A stretch of 64,000 nt of DNA from Streptococcus anginosus subsp. whileyi MAS624. GTDB lineage: Bacteria > Bacillota > Bacilli > Lactobacillales > Streptococcaceae. Where the stretch lies: positions 1,218,501 to 1,282,500 of the forward strand of contig NZ_AP013072.1 of the NCBI RefSeq assembly GCF_000478925.1. The letters are read 5' to 3'. The position numbers and the translations under genes were made by a program. The notes beneath the pieces were generated by a model. It was given only the letters and a program-made list of their open reading frames with translations, had not been told where the DNA came from and did not search any database. Positions 62,696-64,000 of the stretch are shown here, one piece after another (within the stretch, counting starts at the first letter, position 1; every line of letters begins with the position of its first letter).

Positions 62696-63177
62696 AGGCT
62701 CTGCTCCTTTTGTTTATTCTTGATTTTATCTTTGAAAACAGAGTTTTTAGCCATCTCCTTGAACTTCTCAATATTCTTATGGATGGATTCTTTTCTTTCC
62801 GTTTTCTTTTCCGATTCTGACAGGGCGTGCTTAAATGCTTTGTCCATAACCTTCATATCTTTAGCTTGAAAGAATACTGAGTATTTCCCACTTTCTTTAT
62901 CTTTCATGACTGAAAACTTAACTCCGTATCGGTTCATTTCTTTTTTCAGTTCTTTAAGCTCTGCTTCTTCAACCGGAATTTCTTCGAGCTGACCTTTCTT
63001 TACCATATCTTTGAGCTTCACTTCACTACCTTCAGCCTTAACTAATTTTCCTAAGCCTCCATATTGTTTTGATCGTTGATGTAATTTATTGATATGATTT
63101 AATATCTCCTGATATGTTGCTTTTAAAACATTTATTTCAATATTTACTACTCTATTTGCAATTTCCTCATTTATCAT
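62692..63177 (-). CDS. PcfB-family (DUF3801) conjugation accessory protein
   Basis: The 161-residue protein (MINEEIANRVVNIEINVLKATY ... LKKEMNRYGVKFSVMKDKESGKYSVFFQAKDM) fits PcfB/DUF3801, named after the relaxosome component of pCF10. The ATG at 63177 overlaps the previous stop (TGATG) with GGAGGAC upstream; the TTG one codon earlier is less likely. It precedes traG, the standard order. Confidence 0.85.
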   Translation of the reverse strand: MINEEIANRVVNIEINVLKATYQEILNHINKLHQRSKQYGGLGKLVKAEGSEVKLKDMVKKGQLEEIPVEEAELKELKKEMNRYGVKFSVMKDKESGKYSVFFQAKDMKVMDKAFKHALSESEKKTERKESIHKNIEKFKEMAKNSVFKDKIKNKQKEQSL

Positions 63178-64000
63178 CAAAGTCCTCCTTCCCTCATATC
63201 ATAACTAACAAGCGCAGTATAATAGGCATCCATATTACTTGGTGCATTGTATGCTGCGGTTAGAATAAATGCCCTAACATTTCTTATTTTGGCTTCATTT
63301 TCTGATAACGCATTTACAAGATACTCCATATGCGATGAATTTAAACTTCTAAACCTCTCTTGAACTATAGATGCCGGTAACTTTGTTTGGTTGATAGTAA
63401 CTGTATCATCTGCATTTAATATCATTACATCAGCTAAAACTCTAATAATTTCATCGTATGTTCGTGCAATAATCTTATTTCCCAATTCCATATGTTCGTT
63501 ATATCCTGTACTTTCTCTAAGTTCTTCTAAACAGGATTGATATGATTTTATTTTTTTATTCCCTCCATCCAATCCGCCCATCGTGTACAAATCTTTATCT
63601 TCATAGATGGGTAGGTGGGAGGAAGCCCCTGAAGAAATATATGAAGTATTCTTTGATGAATTCTTTGTAGTAATCTCTGGTAACGGTTCATGCAATTTGC
63701 CATAATGCGTTGGTAGATTTTCATTGAATGCATCAGTGCTATATGCATCATTGCATTGGTGCATTTTGCCATATTCCATTGGTGCATTTTGCCCTAATGC
63801 ATTGTGCATGGTATTTTGACTTTCTTTCTCTAAAATGCTTCTTTCATGTTCCAGCTTTTTCTTATTCAATTCAAGATATAATTCTTCTAATTTTTCATCA
63901 TTTATCGTATACCATTTTGTTTTATCTCTTGGATCTTTATTATAGTTTCCAACCAAAAGATAACCCGCCTTTTCAAGTTTGGCAAAAGTTCTTTTTACTG
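63177..64000 (-). CDS. Replication initiator A-like protein, partial (5' end outside window)
   Basis: The frame is open to the window edge: codons upstream of 63956 read VKRTFAKLEKAGYLLVGNYN, consistent with the end of a RepA_N winged helix. The real start therefore lies beyond 64000. The C-terminal domain (LEELRESTGYNEH ... AAYNAPSNMDAYYTALVSYDM) matches the RepA C-terminal domain found in Tn1549-type elements. A linker has two related pieces, MEYGKMHQ and THYGKLHE. It overlaps pcfB by one base. Confidence 0.8.
   Translation of the reverse strand, partial: VKRTFAKLEKAGYLLVGNYNKDPRDKTKWYTINDEKLEELYLELNKKKLEHERSILEKESQNTMHNALGQNAPMEYGKMHQCNDAYSTDAFNENLPTHYGKLHEPLPEITTKNSSKNTSYISSGASSHLPIYEDKDLYTMGGLDGGNKKIKSYQSCLEELRESTGYNEHMELGNKIIARTYDEIIRVLADVMILNADDTVTINQTKLPASIVQERFRSLNSSHMEYLVNALSENEAKIRNVRAFILTAAYNAPSNMDAYYTALVSYDMREGGL

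Larger units (their letters stand above)
44881..64000 (-). mobile_element. Right ICE fragment, Tn1549 type
   Basis: Reading leftward from the window edge the order is RepA, PcfB, TraG/VirD4, (cargo nuclease), SSB, Maff2, TrbL/VirB6. This is the conserved core of Tn1549-type ICEs of Firmicutes. Maff2 is split by a nested transposon and TrbL by an IS. The element continues beyond the right edge, where the relaxase or integrase may lie. Confidence 0.87.

Noticed and set aside
1..64000. CRISPR array, tRNA or rRNA genes
   Set aside because: I saw no regularly spaced repeats and no tRNA- or rRNA-like segments. The LysM repeats at 28649-28970 and Pro/Glu repeats at 18000-18300 are coding.

Overview
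The window is a low-GC Firmicute chromosome, almost certainly Streptococcus. The housekeeping genes look streptococcal: rplJL with an L10 leader, asd behind a lactic-acid-bacterial asd RNA motif, dapA, fhs, coaB-coaC-panT, an alpha-phosphoglucomutase, and a MutY without the Fe-S cysteines. I cannot name the species.

Positions 1-14477 are ordinary chromosome with some decay. A MerR regulator and a small membrane gene beside it each carry a one-base frameshift, and an AlkD-family gene is truncated. Positions 14478-64000 are stacked mobile DNA, with almost every gene on the minus strand. (1) 14478-27335 is a fragment of a Tn916/ICESt-type conjugative element: integrase, excisionase-like gene, LPXTG protein, cell-wall hydrolase, VirB6-like, VirB4, TcpE, TcpD and TcpC. 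It is badly eroded by nonsense codons and homopolymer frameshifts. Its coupling ATPase and relaxase are missing. (2) 27336-28393 is an IS30-family element. (3) 28394-43440 is a late-gene fragment of a siphoprophage, from portal to endolysin plus the first 38 codons or so of a serine integrase. The terminase and early genes are gone. (4) 43441-44880 is an IS861-like IS3-family element. (5) 44881-64000 is part of a Tn1549-type ICE: RepA, PcfB, TraG/VirD4, SSB, Maff2 and a truncated TrbL/VirB6.

Inside the fifth region a 13.6-kb mobilizable transposon (about 45464-59108) has split the maff2 gene. It has its own large serine recombinase, replication genes, a MOBQ-type relaxase with a recognisable oriT, and a DUF1016 nuclease. 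Its cargo is a two-component system with a LanFEG-type ABC exporter, a third permease and a lipoprotein, probably for resistance to antimicrobial peptides. The ICE also carries a lone gene with two apparent PD-(D/E)XK nuclease domains, a candidate defence gene.

Neither insertion sequence shows a target duplication, and each one separates two unrelated elements. The mosaic therefore arose by IS-mediated recombination or is an assembly join. Two programmed -1 frameshifts can be read directly, in the phage tail-assembly chaperone and in the IS3 transposase. Both use the same A AAA AAG heptamer.
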